Part shown: piece after piece, positions 1-9,066 of the stretch | Numbering within the stretch: position 1 is the first letter of the stretch | Layout of the letters: each line of letters starts with the position of its first letter | NCBI RefSeq assembly: GCF_002028425.1 | Contig: NZ_CP020042.1 | Location: forward strand, 1,426,001-1,490,000 | Source: Streptomyces katrae | Lineage (GTDB): Bacteria; Actinomycetota; Actinomycetes; Streptomycetales; Streptomycetaceae | Direction: 5' to 3' | Length of the DNA: 64,000 nt | The notes under the pieces: model-generated | What the model saw: the letters and a program-made list of their open reading frames with translations, nothing else | Told to the model about the DNA's origin: nothing | The model's database searches: none | Translations under genes and position numbers: made by a program

Positions 1-289
1 TGTTCCGTCGTTCAAACGGCGTGAGCCTACTACTGCCGCGCAGCGGCCTCGAAGGCGTGTCCGGACGTTTTCGGCCTGACCCCTGGACGAAGATCACGAG
101 TTGTCCGATACTTCCGGTCAAGTCCGGCCCGATTTGTGGCAGATGACACTTGGTGGGGTGTCGGTTCCCCTTGAGCGATGGATGGCTGGAACTCTTTGAT
201 CCGGAACCGGGCGGGGGTGCGGGGGCGTCCGGGATGCGGGAATCTCCGGGAACCTCCGGGCGGGGCCGGCCGTTGGGTTCGGCGGGTGA
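1..289. other. intergenic region at the left edge, no gene seen
   Basis: I see no reading frame here with a convincing start, ribosome binding site and protein-like composition. The stretch is slightly less GC-rich than the neighbouring genes, as expected for a regulatory region. It may hold the promoter of the small membrane protein gene that follows, or of a leftward gene outside the window. Confidence 0.4.
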
Positions 290-301
290 GTGGAGCGGCG
301 C

Positions 302-649
302 ATGAGGGCTTACGAGGACGAGGCGGGGGACGGGGACGGCTCCGGGGCATGGGCCTCCGGCCGGGGGCTGTGGGTGGAGGAGCCGGCCCGGCGGCGGCGC
401 CTGCCGGATCCGGTGCGGGCATCGGCGGTGCGGGCGGTGCTGATCGTGGCGGTGACGCTGACGGAGGCGTCGGTCACGTTCTTCCTGGTGCTGACGGGGT
501 CGTGGCTGGCGTTGCCGATGGTCATCGGGGGAATAGCGGGGACGGTGGTGGCCACGTGGGCCGTGCTGGATGTGTGGATCACGCGGCAGATGTGGAACCA
601 GCGGCACGGGGTGGTTTCCGAGCCGAGTAGTGCGGCGCGGGGGGACTGA
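302..649 (+). CDS. small two-helix membrane protein, function unknown
   Basis: This encodes 115 residues from the ATG at 302. A GGAG six bases upstream supports that start; an in-frame GTG at 290 would add four residues. The first 40 residues are charged and probably cytoplasmic. Two hydrophobic segments follow, at about residues 41-62 and 67-86, and then a short polar tail. No enzyme motif is visible. It is transcribed toward the end of the condensin-like operon, whose last gene is on the opposite strand. Codon use is typical of the surroundings. I do not recognise the family beyond a conserved-looking actinobacterial membrane protein. Confidence 0.6.
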   Translation: MRAYEDEAGDGDGSGAWASGRGLWVEEPARRRRLPDPVRASAVRAVLIVAVTLTEASVTFFLVLTGSWLALPMVIGGIAGTVVATWAVLDVWITRQMWNQRHGVVSEPSSAARGD

Positions 650-712
650 GGTCCTTGCCCCGCGGGACGGGCGGGACGGGCGGGGCGGGGGCGCGGGCCG
701 GCTCGGCCGCGC

Positions 713-753
713 AGCCGGGGAGGCGCCCCCGGCTGCGAGCCGTGCGAGCGGCG
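713..753. repeat. copy 1 of a two-copy dispersed repeat
   Basis: Two blocks, AGCCGGGGAGGC (713-724) and GAGCCGTGCGAGCGGCG (737-753), recur in the same order with nearly the same spacing at 56984-57023. Both copies lie just downstream of the stop codon of a leftward gene. They may be parts of 3'-end structures or a dispersed intergenic repeat. Confidence 0.5.
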
Positions 754-755
754 GG

Positions 756-3700
756 TCAGGAGGGGGTGCGGCGGAACATGCGGGTCGCGGTGATTTCGCC
801 GTGGATGGCTTCCGGTTCCTGGGACGGCTGCGGGAGGCCCGGGCGCAGGTGTTCCTCCACGCTGATGTACTTCAGGCCCGCCCTCAGGTCCGCGTCGTTG
901 CGCAGGCGGATGACCAGCGGGAACTCCGCCAGGGCCGTGGTGTCGAAGAGGCCCGTGGTGTAGAGGAGCTGGACACCGAGGGCGTCGGACACGGCCCGCT
1001 GGAGCTCCAGCAGGTAGGTGGCGTTGGCGCGCCCGATCGGGTTGTCCAGGAACAGCGTGCCCGCGTGGCGGTGCTTGTCGCGGCCGCGGTCGTTGCTGCG
1101 CAGGGCCGCCATCGTGCAGTACAGGGCGATGGCGGCGGTGAGCAGCTGGCCGCCGGAGAAGACGTCGCCCATCTGGCCGACGGGGACGCGTTCGGCGCGC
1201 AGGACCGCGTCCGGCTTGAGGATCTCGACCGCGATGCCCTTGGGTTCGAGGGCCGCCTGGACGCCCCGCAGGAGGAGGGACATGCCGTCGCGGCGGCCTT
1301 CGCCGAAGGCGGCGTTCTTCTTGACCGCCGTGCGGGTGGCCTCGTCGATCACCTCGCCCAGGCGCTCGGTGAGGGTGGCCTGGTCGGGTTCCTCGAAGCG
1401 GATCCGCAGGAACTCCTGGCCCGACCACTCCCCCAGGCCCTCGGGGAGCTGGGAGAGGCGCTGGGCGGAGCGGAGGGTGGCCAGGGCCGACTCCACCAGG
1501 CCGCGCAGCCGGTCGACGATGCTGTCGCGGTTGCGTTCCAGCTGGGCCAGCTCGTCGGTCAGGACGCGCAGGCGCGGCGCGAACGCGGCCGCCCAGGCGG
1601 CGGCGTGCTCGGGGAGGGCGGAGGCGGGCAGTTCGCGGATCTGCTGGCGCGCGGGGGTGCGCACCTGCTCGTAGCGGTTGGCGTTGGCGTGCCGGACCAG
1701 GACGTCGCTCGCCTCGCGCACGGCCGCCTCGGCGGCGGAGAGCTCGGCGGCGCAGGCGCGCAGGGAGCGGCGGGTGTCGATGGCGGACTGGCGGGCCTCC
1801 TCCAGGGTGCCCTGGTGGGGCGCCGGCTCCTGCTCGTCCTCCGGGTGGGTGTGGTCGCGCAGCAGGTCCCGCAGCAGGGCGGCGGTCTCCTCGAAGCCTC
1901 CGGCGCCCTCCTCGGCGGTGCGGTGGGCGCGCAGCAGGTCCGCGTGGGCGGCCCGGGCGCTCTCCACGGCGGCGGAGTGCGCGGCGAGCTGGGCGGTGGC
2001 GGTGCGCAGCAGGCCCTGGGCCTGTTCCACGTCGGCCGGGACCAGTTCCTCGGGCAGCTCGGTGTGCGCCTCGCCGTCGGCGGGGGCGTGCCGTTCGGCC
2101 TCGCCGCGCAGCCGGCCCAGCTGCTCGCTCGCGGCGGAGGCGCGGGACTCCAGCATCTGTACGAGGGCCTCGGCGCGGGCCGCGGCGGCCTGCCGGGAGG
2201 GGCCGTCGGCGCCGTCGGTGCCTTCGAGGAGCTGGGCGGCGCGGGTGCGGACCTTGTTGGTGAGCCGGTCGAGTTCCGCGAGGGCGGCGCTCTCGTCGCT
2301 CTCGGCGCGGGCCTGTTCGGCGCGCAGGTCGGCGCCGACACCCACCTTCTCGTAGAGCCGGGAGGCGGCCCGGTAGGCCTCGCGGAGGTCGGGCAGGGGG
2401 ACCCGGGGGCCGTCGCCCTCGGGGAGCTGGTCGGGGGCTCCGGCGATCTCGGCGCGTTCGGCGCGCAGGGCGCGGGCGGTGCGGCGTGCGTCGTCGGCGG
2501 CGCGCTGGGCGGCGCGGCGGTCCTCGTCCGCGGCGCGGGCGCGGTCCAGGCAGGCCTCGGCCCGGGCCTCGGACTCGGCGGCCTCCTCGGCGAGTTCACG
2601 GACCCTGGCCTGCCAGCCGGAGCGCTCGCGCAGGCGGTGGGCGAGGCCGGCGAGGGCGTCGGCGGCGCGGCGGGCGCGCTGGGCGGTCTCCTGGCGCTCG
2701 TCGCGGACCCGGGCCGCGTCGGCGGCGGCCTCGTCCGCCTCGGCGCGGACGGTACGGGCCTCGGTGAGCTCGGCGTCGGTCTCCTCGGCGAACGCGCGTG
2801 CGGCGGCGGCCTGTTCGGCGAGTTCGGTGAGGCGGCCGGGCGGGCAGCCGGTGCGCCAGGAGTTGAGGCGGGCGGCGAGTTCGCGGTCGCCGGCGAGGCG
2901 GGCGGCGAGTTCGCGGATCTCGGTGTCGCGCGCGGTGGCGCGGGCGCGCAGGGCCTGGCGTTCCTCGTCGGCGGCGTGCTCGTCGTGCATGGCCGGGTTC
3001 GGGGGTACGAGGAACACCGCGTCGGAGCCGTCGGCCGGGGGGACGGGTGCCAGCAGGGCGGCGGCCGTGCCGACGGCGACGGTGGAGCGGGGCAGCAGGG
3101 CGGCGCCGGAGAGGACCTGGCGGGCCCGGCCGTGGGTGTCGGGGTCGGTGATGATGACGCCGTCGACCAGTTCGGGGCGGGCGGCGAGGACGGCGGCGTG
3201 GTCGGCCGGGGCCACGGCCTGGGCGAGGTAGCGCCAGCCGGGCAGGGCCGGGATGCCGTGTTCGCCGAGGTACTCGACGGTGGCGAGGACGTCGGGGCCG
3301 GGCGGGAGCAGGCCGCCGTCGCCGAGGGCGCCGAGGATGCGGGAGTCGTCGGCGGCGGCGGTGCGCAGCTCGAACAGCTGGCGCTCGGCCGCGCCGACGG
3401 TGTCGGCCAGGAGCTCGCGGAGGGTGTCGGCGTTGCGGTCGAGGTCCTCGGCGGTGAGGGCTGCGGCGGTGGTGGTGCCGGCGGTGGCGGTGCCGGCCTG
3501 GGGTGCGCCGGCCTGCGCGGCGGAGCCGGGGGCGCCCGGTGCGCCGTCGGCGGCGGCGTGGCCCGCCGTACCCGCTCCCGCCGCGGCGGCCGGGGCGGGT
3601 GCGCCGGTGCGGGGGTGCGGGAGGAAGGCCTCGGGGACCGTCGGGAGGCCGAGGAGCTCCGCGAGGCGCGGGGCCGCCGCCAGGGAGGCGGCCGCACGGT

Positions 3701-5483
3701 GCTCCGCGGCGTGGGCGGCCTCGGCCGCGTCGGCTGCGTCGGCGGCGCGGGCGGCGGTGAGCTCGGCGCGGGACTCGGCGCCCGCGGCCTCGCGGGCGGC
3801 TTCGGCGGCGGCGCGGGCGGCCTCGCGGGACTCGTCCCAGGCGGCCACGGCGGTCTTCTCGGCGTCGCTGGCGGCCAGCGCGGCGCGCGCCGGGTCGGCG
3901 TCGGGGGCGGTGTCGTCGAGCCAGCCGGCGCGGACGGCTTCGGCGGTCTCCTGCTGGACCTCGGCGAGGCGGGCCCGCAGGTGTTCGGCCTCGCTGCGGG
4001 CACGCTGGGCGGCGGTGGCGGCGGAGGTGGCGTCGCGGTGGGCGGTCTCGCCGACGGCCTGGAGTCCGGCGGAACGCTCCTCCTCCTCGTTGGCGGCCCG
4101 CTCGCCCTGTTCGGCGGCGGTGTGCAGGGCGCGTACGAGTTCGGCGGCGGCGGTGGCGCGGGCGGCGAGCGCCGGGGCCGCGTCCCGTTCGGCCTCGCGG
4201 ATCGCGGCGGCGACGCGGGCGGAGCGGTCGGCGGCGGCGCGGTGGCGCAGGACCGTCTCGGCGGCCTGCCAGGCGGAGTGCAGGGTGCGGGCTTCGAGGA
4301 GTTCGCGGCGCTGGGCGGCGGCGGCCTTGTCGGCGACGGTCAGGGCCAGCGAGGCGTGCCGGTAGGCGAGTTCGGCGGAGACGGCGGCGCTGCGGGCGCG
4401 CTGCTCCTCGGCGGCGGTGACGGCGTGGGCGGCGCCGGTGACCTGCTGGGCGAGGTCGGCGGCGCGGCCGCGTTCCCCGGCGGCGCGGGCGGAGAGGCGG
4501 CGGGCGAGGGTGCGGGTGCGGCGTTCGGCGCCGGCGTGGACGTCGCGCAGCCGGGAGCGGGTCTCGGCGGCCTCCACGATGCGGGTGAGCAGGTCGACGG
4601 AGCCCGCGGTGAAGTCGCGTTCGGCCATCAGCTCGGCGCGGCGGCCGAGTTTGTTGCCGAAGCCGTGGACCAGGTCGGCGAGGCCGTCGGTGTCACGGGT
4701 GTCGGTGACGGCGCGCAGCAGCAGGTCGGTGAAGTCGGAGTCCTTCTTGACCGCGAACAGGCCGGCGGCCTCGCCCTCGTCGGCGTTCATCTCGCGCTGG
4801 TAGCGGAAGAGTTCGGGGTCGAGGCCGAGTTCGGTGAGGTGCTCGTTCCAGCGGTCGTGGATCTCCTCCCAGGACACCTCCAGGTGCGGGTAGGCCTTGC
4901 CCGCCTCCGTGATCGCGTCGCGGAAGCCCTTCATGGTGCGGCGGCGGCCCTGGGCACCGGAGGCGCCCTCGGCGGGCGGGCGCACGGAGGTGGCCTCGGC
5001 GACGGGGAGGCTGTCCAGGCTCAGGCCCGGGCCGGGGCGGAAGGAGTACCAGGCCTCGGCGAACTTGCGGGGGTCGTTGGAGACCTGGCGGCCGCGCCAT
5101 TCGCTGACCTTGCCGACGACCACGCACTCGCCGGTCTGGGTGTGCTGCCACTCCAGGGCGACGTGGCCGCAGTCGTCGGCGAGGAGGAACTTGCGCAGCA
5201 CGCCGGAGCTGGCGCCGCCGAGGGTGTTGCGGTGGCCGGGGAGCATGACCGAGAAGATCAGCTTGAGGAGGACGGACTTGCCGCCGCCGTTCTCCAGGAA
5301 GAGCACGCCCGCGGGCGCCGGGCGGCGGGGCGGGCCGGTGGGCTCGTCCTCGAAGAACTCCGCCTGGGTGGGCGCCGGATGGGGCACCGGCTCGCCGACT
5401 CCGCGCAGGTCGAGCACGGTGTCGGCGTAGCGTGCGCCGGCGGGCCCGATGGAGTAGAGGCGGATCCGGGACAGCTCGTACAT
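756..5483 (-). CDS. MukB/MksB-like SMC-type coiled-coil ATPase
   Basis: This is a 1575-residue protein with the layout of an SMC or MukB ATPase. An N-terminal head carries a P-loop (ENGGGKS, residues 64-70). Two very long Ala/Arg/Glu-rich coiled coils flank a globular hinge-like domain at about residues 690-860. The C-terminal head has an ABC signature (SGGQ, 1443-1446) and a Walker B strand (GTLFLDN, 1475-1481). MukB is about 1490 residues, so the length fits. Two features are unusual. The first glycine of the P-loop is a leucine, and the residue after the Walker B aspartate is asparagine, where most ABC/SMC ATPases have the catalytic glutamate. A Gly/Ala/Pro-rich stretch near residues 630-690 precedes the hinge. 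It is the last gene of a three-gene operon, 55 bp after the MukE-like gene. Condensin architecture is seen; a role in DNA compaction or plasmid defence is inferred. Confidence 0.75.
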   Translation of the reverse strand: MYELSRIRLYSIGPAGARYADTVLDLRGVGEPVPHPAPTQAEFFEDEPTGPPRRPAPAGVLFLENGGGKSVLLKLIFSVMLPGHRNTLGGASSGVLRKFLLADDCGHVALEWQHTQTGECVVVGKVSEWRGRQVSNDPRKFAEAWYSFRPGPGLSLDSLPVAEATSVRPPAEGASGAQGRRRTMKGFRDAITEAGKAYPHLEVSWEEIHDRWNEHLTELGLDPELFRYQREMNADEGEAAGLFAVKKDSDFTDLLLRAVTDTRDTDGLADLVHGFGNKLGRRAELMAERDFTAGSVDLLTRIVEAAETRSRLRDVHAGAERRTRTLARRLSARAAGERGRAADLAQQVTGAAHAVTAAEEQRARSAAVSAELAYRHASLALTVADKAAAAQRRELLEARTLHSAWQAAETVLRHRAAADRSARVAAAIREAERDAAPALAARATAAAELVRALHTAAEQGERAANEEEERSAGLQAVGETAHRDATSAATAAQRARSEAEHLRARLAEVQQETAEAVRAGWLDDTAPDADPARAALAASDAEKTAVAAWDESREAARAAAEAAREAAGAESRAELTAARAADAADAAEAAHAAEHRAAASLAAAPRLAELLGLPTVPEAFLPHPRTGAPAPAAAAGAGTAGHAAADGAPGAPGSAAQAGAPQAGTATAGTTTAAALTAEDLDRNADTLRELLADTVGAAERQLFELRTAAADDSRILGALGDGGLLPPGPDVLATVEYLGEHGIPALPGWRYLAQAVAPADHAAVLAARPELVDGVIITDPDTHGRARQVLSGAALLPRSTVAVGTAAALLAPVPPADGSDAVFLVPPNPAMHDEHAADEERQALRARATARDTEIRELAARLAGDRELAARLNSWRTGCPPGRLTELAEQAAAARAFAEETDAELTEARTVRAEADEAAADAARVRDERQETAQRARRAADALAGLAHRLRERSGWQARVRELAEEAAESEARAEACLDRARAADEDRRAAQRAADDARRTARALRAERAEIAGAPDQLPEGDGPRVPLPDLREAYRAASRLYEKVGVGADLRAEQARAESDESAALAELDRLTNKVRTRAAQLLEGTDGADGPSRQAAAARAEALVQMLESRASAASEQLGRLRGEAERHAPADGEAHTELPEELVPADVEQAQGLLRTATAQLAAHSAAVESARAAHADLLRAHRTAEEGAGGFEETAALLRDLLRDHTHPEDEQEPAPHQGTLEEARQSAIDTRRSLRACAAELSAAEAAVREASDVLVRHANANRYEQVRTPARQQIRELPASALPEHAAAWAAAFAPRLRVLTDELAQLERNRDSIVDRLRGLVESALATLRSAQRLSQLPEGLGEWSGQEFLRIRFEEPDQATLTERLGEVIDEATRTAVKKNAAFGEGRRDGMSLLLRGVQAALEPKGIAVEILKPDAVLRAERVPVGQMGDVFSGGQLLTAAIALYCTMAALRSNDRGRDKHRHAGTLFLDNPIGRANATYLLELQRAVSDALGVQLLYTTGLFDTTALAEFPLVIRLRNDADLRAGLKYISVEEHLRPGLPQPSQEPEAIHGEITATRMFRRTPS

Positions 5484-5538
5484 GGCGGCGGACTCTCGTG
5501 GGTTCTCGGTGCGGAGGTGAGGTGCGTGCGCGTGCGGG

Positions 5539-6444
5539 TCAGGCGTGGAACGGCAGGCCGGCGTCGGCGGCGAGTTCCAGGTCGTCGCCCTCGGGTGGCG
5601 GGAGGAGGGTGGCGGAGCCGTCGCTGACGGGCACCACGCCGAGTTCCAGGAGTTCGGCCATGGCCGCGCTGCCCGCCATGTCGCGGACCTGGAGCTGGTA
5701 GCGGGGAGTGGTGCGGTAGGTGCCGCCCGCGTCGTCGCCGGTGCGCTGGAGGAAGCCGGACTCGGTGAGGAAGGCGGCGGCCTTGCCGACGATGCCGGTG
5801 GTGGAGCCGGCGAGGCGGCGGGCGTCCTTGGTGGCGCCGGTGGCGCTGCGGCGGGCGTAGACGCGCCAGGCGGCCTCCAGGCCGGGGGCGTCGGACGCGG
5901 GGTCGGTGTTCTCGCCGAGTTCCCCGGCGCGCTCCTCCAGACGGCGGCAGGTCTGCCGGACGAAGGCGTCGACGCCGTTGACGGTGATCCGGCCGATGTA
6001 GCCGTCGTCGGCGAGGTCCTCGGGGCGGGGGAAGGCGAGGGCGGCGACGGCGAGGTGGGCGAGGCCGTGGAGGAAGCGGTCGCCGCCGTCGGCGGCGGTG
6101 CGGCGGGCGTAGTCGCCCATGCGGACGGCGAACACGGAGTCCTCGCCGGCGGCGACGGCCATCCCGGCGCGCGGGGACACCTCCAGGACGACGAGGCCGA
6201 GCCCGGTGGCGACGGCGTCGGCGAGCCGCCCGAAGCCGGGGTCCTCGCGGTAGCGGCGCAGCAGTTCGGCGTACTCGGCGTCGCGGGCGGGCAGCAGCTT
6301 GGGCTGGAGCCCGAACCCGACGAGGCGGGCCGCGTCGGCGGCGTCGGCCGGCGTCAGCGCGGCGGCGGCCGGTGCGGGCGCGGCCGGGACCGACGGGCCG
6401 TCGGGCTCGCTCCACGCGGCGTACTCGGCGTGGTGGTCGCTCAC
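5539..6444 (-). CDS. MukE/MksE-like condensin subunit (putative)
   Basis: This encodes 301 residues from a GTG at 6444, with a strong GAGGAGA about eight bases upstream. It sits between a MukF-sized and a MukB-like gene, the position mukE occupies in mukFEB operons. It is soluble and mostly helical, with a possible winged-helix segment near residues 225-260 (KAAAFLTESGFLQR followed by a short beta region). I see no catalytic motif. MukE and MksE proteins are small winged-helix dimers that bind the kleisin subunit. Assignment rests mainly on position and size, not on clear sequence identity. A 67-codon frame fills the spacer upstream. Confidence 0.5.
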   Translation of the reverse strand: MSDHHAEYAAWSEPDGPSVPAAPAPAAAALTPADAADAARLVGFGLQPKLLPARDAEYAELLRRYREDPGFGRLADAVATGLGLVVLEVSPRAGMAVAAGEDSVFAVRMGDYARRTAADGGDRFLHGLAHLAVAALAFPRPEDLADDGYIGRITVNGVDAFVRQTCRRLEERAGELGENTDPASDAPGLEAAWRVYARRSATGATKDARRLAGSTTGIVGKAAAFLTESGFLQRTGDDAGGTYRTTPRYQLQVRDMAGSAAMAELLELGVVPVSDGSATLLPPPEGDDLELAADAGLPFHA

Positions 6445-6644
6445 GGGTGGGTCTCCTCGGCGGTGCGGTGGGCCTGGCGGCGGGGGTGGTGGGATCGTGC
6501 GGCGTCGTCCCGCCCATCAGGGCGGACCGGGTTGAGGGCGACGCAGCCGGGGCGACGGCCTGGGCGGCCCGGGGCCGGTGCAGGGTCGGCCGCGGCGGTC
6601 GTGCCGGGGCGTGGGCGCGCCGGTGCGGGGACGGTCGGGGTCAC
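6441..6644 (-). CDS. possible 67-codon ORF linking the first two condensin-like genes
   Basis: This frame starts at a GTG whose last bases overlap the TGA of the 516-residue gene. It ends in a TGA overlapping the GTG of the 301-residue gene, so both ends show the GTGA overlap typical of translational coupling. A GGAG lies upstream of its start. Against it, the product is rich in Pro, Arg and Ala with no recognisable domain, and the downstream gene has its own good ribosome binding site. It may be chance in GC-rich DNA. Confidence 0.2.
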   Translation of the reverse strand: MTPTVPAPARPRPGTTAAADPAPAPGRPGRRPGCVALNPVRPDGRDDAARSHHPRRQAHRTAEETHP

Positions 6645-8191
6645 GCCGACTCCGAGCGGTCCGCGGCCATGCCGGCCGCGTCGAGGAGGGCCGTGCCCAC
6701 GATCAGGTCGGCGCCGCCGAACTCCGGGTCCTCCAGCGGGGTGCCGTCGTCCACCGCGAACAGCAGGCGCTCCTCGCCCTGCCGGTACGCCGTGCCCACG
6801 GCCGGGCTGGCCGCGTGGACGGCGAGCAGGGCCACCAGGTACGGCAGGTCGGGGTCCTCGCGGCGGGCCTGCGCGAGGAGGCCGGACAGGCGGCGCGGGG
6901 CGTCGTGCGGGAGGTCCAGGAGGCGGGTCGCGGCCGCGAGCTGCTCCTCGCTGAAGCGGCTGTCGTCCGGGGTGGCGATGAGGTCGGGTTCCGGCATCTC
7001 GGCGCCGAGGTGCTCGCGCTCCACGGGCGGGGTGAGCAGGATCTCCACGAGGTCCGCGACCCGTACGGAGACGGGGGTGCGCAGGCCGGTGCCGCCGGCG
7101 AAGAAGGCGTCGGTGACCCGGGTGGCCTGGGCGACCGGCAGCGGCAGCAGCGGGGCCACGAGCTGCCCGTACAGGTCGATCCCGGAGCGCGCGGCGGGCG
7201 CGGCGAAGGCCTGGCGGTCCTGTTCGGCGCGGAAGAGCGGGCCGGCGTCGAGGAGCCTCGACTGGAGCTGGGTGTGCCGCCGGATGCAGTCCTTGACGAT
7301 GTCGACGAGCTCGGCGGCGCGCCGCTTGTTCTCGGGGTCCTCGGCCTCGTCGCGCGCCTTGCGGATGTTGGTGAGGATGGCGTTCTCGTGCCGGTAGCGG
7401 TCGGCGACGTGGTCGAGGGCTTCGGCGATCATGTCCGGGACGGCCTGGAGCCAGTCCACCGCGCGGACGTTGCGCCGCGTGGCGTCGAGCGTGCGGCGCA
7501 GGGTCTCGGCGTACTGGACGGTGCGGTAGCGGGCCTGTTCGGCGGCGAGCTGGGCGTCGGCGAGCCGGCCCCGGCTGATCAGGACCTCCAGCTTGACCTC
7601 GGCGGCGATCTGCGCGCTGGTGACGTCGGTGTCGAGGGCTCCGACCAGGACGTTGACGGCCTCGTCGGTGGTGCGCAGGTAGACCGCGCCGCCGTGCCCG
7701 GGCACCTCCTCGATCAGCTTGAAGTCGTAGTCCCGGCGGACGTAGACCCCGTCGGGGCCGAAGGTGCCGTAGATCGCGCGGAAGCCGCGGTCGACGCTGC
7801 CGACGTTGATCAGGTTCTCCAGGACCCAGCGGGCGACGCGCTCGTGCTCGGCGGCGGGCCGGGCGGGGGCCTGGGCGGCGACGCGGGGCAGCAGGCGGGC
7901 CACTATCTGCTCGTGGTCGGCGCCCGTGTCGAAGTCCATGTTGAGCGTGACCAGGTCGATCGCGGACAGCGCGACCTCCGCCATCGCGTAGACCCCGTAC
8001 TCGCCGGCCAGGTTGGCCTTGCGGACGTCGAGGTCGTGCAGCGGGGCGGTGCAGGCGAGGGCCCGCAGCCGCCGGGCGAGGCCCTCGTCGGCGGCCGGGC
8101 CCGGCGCCGGGGAGGGGAGGGTCTTCGCCGGGGCAGGGAGAGTCACGTCGAAAAGATTAGGCGGTGTCACGGACAACATCCCAAACGGCAT
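6641..8191 (-). CDS. MukF/MksF-like kleisin subunit (putative), first gene of the operon
   Basis: Up to 516 residues. The N-terminal half looks like paired winged-helix regions (about 30-200), followed by long amphipathic helices (about 200-330) and a C-terminal globular part. This is the general organisation of MukF/MksF kleisins, which bridge the SMC heads. There is no ATPase or nuclease motif. It is the first gene of the operon and diverges from pxpA with an 86-bp spacer. The start is uncertain: the ATG at 8191 is the longest choice, and an ATG four codons later or GTG codons just after are possible. Identification is by size, helical pattern and gene order. A search for distant homology would be needed to confirm it. 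Confidence 0.45.
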   Translation of the reverse strand: MPFGMLSVTPPNLFDVTLPAPAKTLPSPAPGPAADEGLARRLRALACTAPLHDLDVRKANLAGEYGVYAMAEVALSAIDLVTLNMDFDTGADHEQIVARLLPRVAAQAPARPAAEHERVARWVLENLINVGSVDRGFRAIYGTFGPDGVYVRRDYDFKLIEEVPGHGGAVYLRTTDEAVNVLVGALDTDVTSAQIAAEVKLEVLISRGRLADAQLAAEQARYRTVQYAETLRRTLDATRRNVRAVDWLQAVPDMIAEALDHVADRYRHENAILTNIRKARDEAEDPENKRRAAELVDIVKDCIRRHTQLQSRLLDAGPLFRAEQDRQAFAAPAARSGIDLYGQLVAPLLPLPVAQATRVTDAFFAGGTGLRTPVSVRVADLVEILLTPPVEREHLGAEMPEPDLIATPDDSRFSEEQLAAATRLLDLPHDAPRRLSGLLAQARREDPDLPYLVALLAVHAASPAVGTAYRQGEERLLFAVDDGTPLEDPEFGGADLIVGTALLDAAGMAADRSESA

Positions 8192-8277
8192 GGTTCGGCC
8201 GGATCGTCCCCGGCTCCGCGGAAGGCCGCGGACGGGCTCTGCGGCGCGCGGCGCGTGCGCTGTTCTACGCTCGCCGC

Positions 8278-9066
8278 ATGGCTTCCATGATCACATCCCC
8301 CGCGGCCGCGATCGACCTCAACGCCGACCTCGGCGAGGGCTTCGGGCGGTGGGCGCTCACGGACGACGAGGCCTTGCTGTCGGTGGTCACCAGCGCGAAC
8401 GTGGCCTGCGGGTTCCACGCGGGAGACCCGTCGATCATGCGCCGGGTGTGCGAGCTGGCGGCCGCCCGGGGCGTACGGATCGGCGCGCAGGTCTCGTACC
8501 GGGACCTGGCGGGGTTCGGGCGGCGGGCGATGGACGTGCCGGCGGCGGAGCTGGCGGCCGAGGTGGCGTACCAGATCGGGGCGCTGGAGGTGTTCGCGCG
8601 GGCGGCCGGGTCGAGGGTGTCGTACGTGAAACCGCACGGTGCGCTGTACAACCGCACCGTCCACGACGCGGACCAGGCGGGCGCGGTGGTCGCCGGGGTC
8701 CGGCTGGCGGCCGGGGACGCCGGGCTGCCGGTGCTGGGGCTGCCGGGCTCGCTGCTGCTGGCCGCCGCCGCGGAGGCGGGGCTGGAGGCGGTGCCGGAGG
8801 CCTTCGCCGACCGGGCCTACACCCCGGAGGGCACGCTGGTCCCGCGCGGGACGCCGGGGGCGGTGCTGCACGACCCGGACGCGGTGGTGGCGCGGGCCGT
8901 ACGGATGGCGGCGCAGGGGGAGGTCACGGCCTCGGACGGCTCCCCGGTACGGGTGTCCGCGCGCTCCCTGTGCCTGCACGGGGACACCCCGGGGGCGGCG
9001 GGGCTCGCGGTGCGGGTCCGGGAGGCGCTGGCGGCGGCCGGGGTGCGGGTGGAGGCGTTCGCGTGA
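8278..9066 (+). CDS. pxpA: 5-oxoprolinase subunit PxpA (LamB/YcsF family)
   Basis: This encodes 262 residues from the ATG at 8278; a second ATG three codons later is possible. The family signature is clear: IDLNADLGEGFG near the N-terminus, ANVACGFHAGDP, then VKPHGALYN and CLHGDTPGA. PxpA works with PxpB and PxpC in ATP-dependent opening of 5-oxoproline (pyroglutamate) to glutamate, recycling a product of glutamine and peptide breakdown. It heads a tight operon: its TGA overlaps the GTG of pxpB. It diverges from the condensin-like operon. The length matches the family. Confidence 0.93.
   Translation: MASMITSPAAAIDLNADLGEGFGRWALTDDEALLSVVTSANVACGFHAGDPSIMRRVCELAAARGVRIGAQVSYRDLAGFGRRAMDVPAAELAAEVAYQIGALEVFARAAGSRVSYVKPHGALYNRTVHDADQAGAVVAGVRLAAGDAGLPVLGLPGSLLLAAAAEAGLEAVPEAFADRAYTPEGTLVPRGTPGAVLHDPDAVVARAVRMAAQGEVTASDGSPVRVSARSLCLHGDTPGAAGLAVRVREALAAAGVRVEAFA

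Noticed and set aside
570..5627. A 1685-codon open frame on the plus strand opposite the SMC-like gene
   Set aside because: It is the antisense shadow of a long GC-rich coiled-coil gene. The product is Gly/Ala-rich without any domain, while the minus strand shows Walker and signature motifs.
756..8191. A complete Wadjet (JetABCD) plasmid-defence system
   Set aside because: No fourth gene with a toprim-like nuclease is found on either side; the neighbours are a small membrane protein and pxpA. Only a condensin-like core is supported.
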